This document shows, in pieces, positions 63,581 through 64,000 of a stretch of 64,000 bases of DNA. The notes beneath the pieces were generated by a model that did not search any database, was not told the DNA's origin, and saw only the letters and a list, made by a program, of their open reading frames with translations. A program made the translations under genes and the position numbers. Source of the stretch: Puccinellia tenuiflora. Its lineage: Eukaryota > Streptophyta > Magnoliopsida > Poales > Poaceae. Location: positions 62,001 through 126,000 of the forward strand of contig QRDG01000871.1 of assembly GCA_012064385.1 (NCBI GenBank), in the 5' to 3' direction. Positions within the stretch are counted from its first letter, which is position 1, and every line of letters starts with the position of its first letter.

Positions 63581-64000
63581 TCGAATGGAAGTAATCATGT
63601 AACATGTAATAAATCGTGAAGGATCTCTATATATGATTGCCACTAGGGTACGTACATTTGTGACATTGGCCACTCCTTTTATGTCTACTACTTGATGTAC
63701 TGCGACACGAGAAAGAAAAAAACAAGAGCTAAATGCCGACCTAGCTTCCTCTTTTATGTCTAGCTAGTATGATATCAGACTTGATGATCTCGCAATCCTC
63801 GCACACTGTTTCTTCCTAGCTCGCTCAAGGGCCGCAAAACTAACCACCCTCCTCTTGAGACGGTCCCTCTCGGCAACGGATAGGAAGAGACACTAGGCCA
63901 CAGTCTCCAATTAGGGGCATTTTCATAGGGGCATTTTCAAAATTGCCTCAATAGGTAACAAATTTGGGGCACTTTGAATAAAATGCCCCAAATTCACATA
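63581..64000. other. Right end of window, no feature
   Basis: AT-rich. Several GGGGCATTTT/TTTGGGGCA strings recur at 63913-63990, possibly the start of a repeat continuing outside. Confidence 0.4.

Noticed and set aside
63866..63885. CTCTCGGCAACGGATA match to the start of 5.8S rRNA
   Set aside because: Only 16 bases agree and the following bases diverge at once; too short to call an rRNA fragment.

Overview
The window is repeat-dense plant nuclear DNA, almost certainly from a grass and most likely a Pooideae/Triticeae genome. The evidence is a BARE/Angela-type copia element, an Athila/Sabrina-type gypsy LTR, a Reina-type chromovirus, two CRM-type (Cereba/Quinta-like) elements, Stowaway/CACTA/MULE/hAT DNA elements, and a few small GC-rich genes of monocot style. 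No prokaryotic feature is present. There is one assembly gap (40257-41116) and one isolated N (about 43617).

Layout. 1-7215: a decayed minus-strand BARE/Angela-like Ty1-copia element, cut by the window start. 7216-9857: fragments, including a perfect 344-bp MULE-type foldback MITE with a 9-bp target duplication, a GC-rich subterminal-repeat block and a copia remnant. 9858-24794: a three-level nest. A CRM chromovirus (12438-20447, target duplication CACCC) sits inside the reverse transcriptase of a Reina chromovirus (10011-23340, target duplication CTTAA), which sits inside an Athila/Sabrina-like LTR. 24831-27952: a CRM relative that keeps gag and protease but has no RT/RNase H/integrase. 28001-30168: a copia RT scrap, anonymous sequence and a possible organelle-derived block.

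30172-33828: a non-autonomous CACTA element (target duplication GGA) that interrupts a PIF/Harbinger-like reading frame. It carries gene-like exons and five tandem hairpins about 190 bp apart. The hairpin arms change between units yet stay complementary, while the linkers are conserved. This polycistronic microRNA-like array is the most interesting signal in the window. 35640-36900: hAT-like GC mosaics. 36967 to the gap: a Mutator-like element whose multi-exon transposase has lost its catalytic core.

41860-64000 is the gene-bearing part: a possible spliced transcript with no recognised protein, an X8/CBM43 (plasmodesmal callose-binding type) gene, and four minus-strand ATL-type RING-H2 ubiquitin-ligase genes. 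Three of the RING genes (56.5-62.0 kb) form a tandem family, and two of these share duplicated flanks. Between them lie LINE fragments, a hAT element (8-bp target duplication) containing a CACTA element with a 645-bp tandem repeat, and a 5S-rRNA-like Cassandra-type fragment. The RING-H2 and X8 genes are ordinary host genes: membrane-anchored E3 ligases and a secreted cell-wall protein. Nearly everything else is transposon biology. Coordinates of TE ends with target duplications are exact; other boundaries are approximate. All comparisons were made by eye without database searches.
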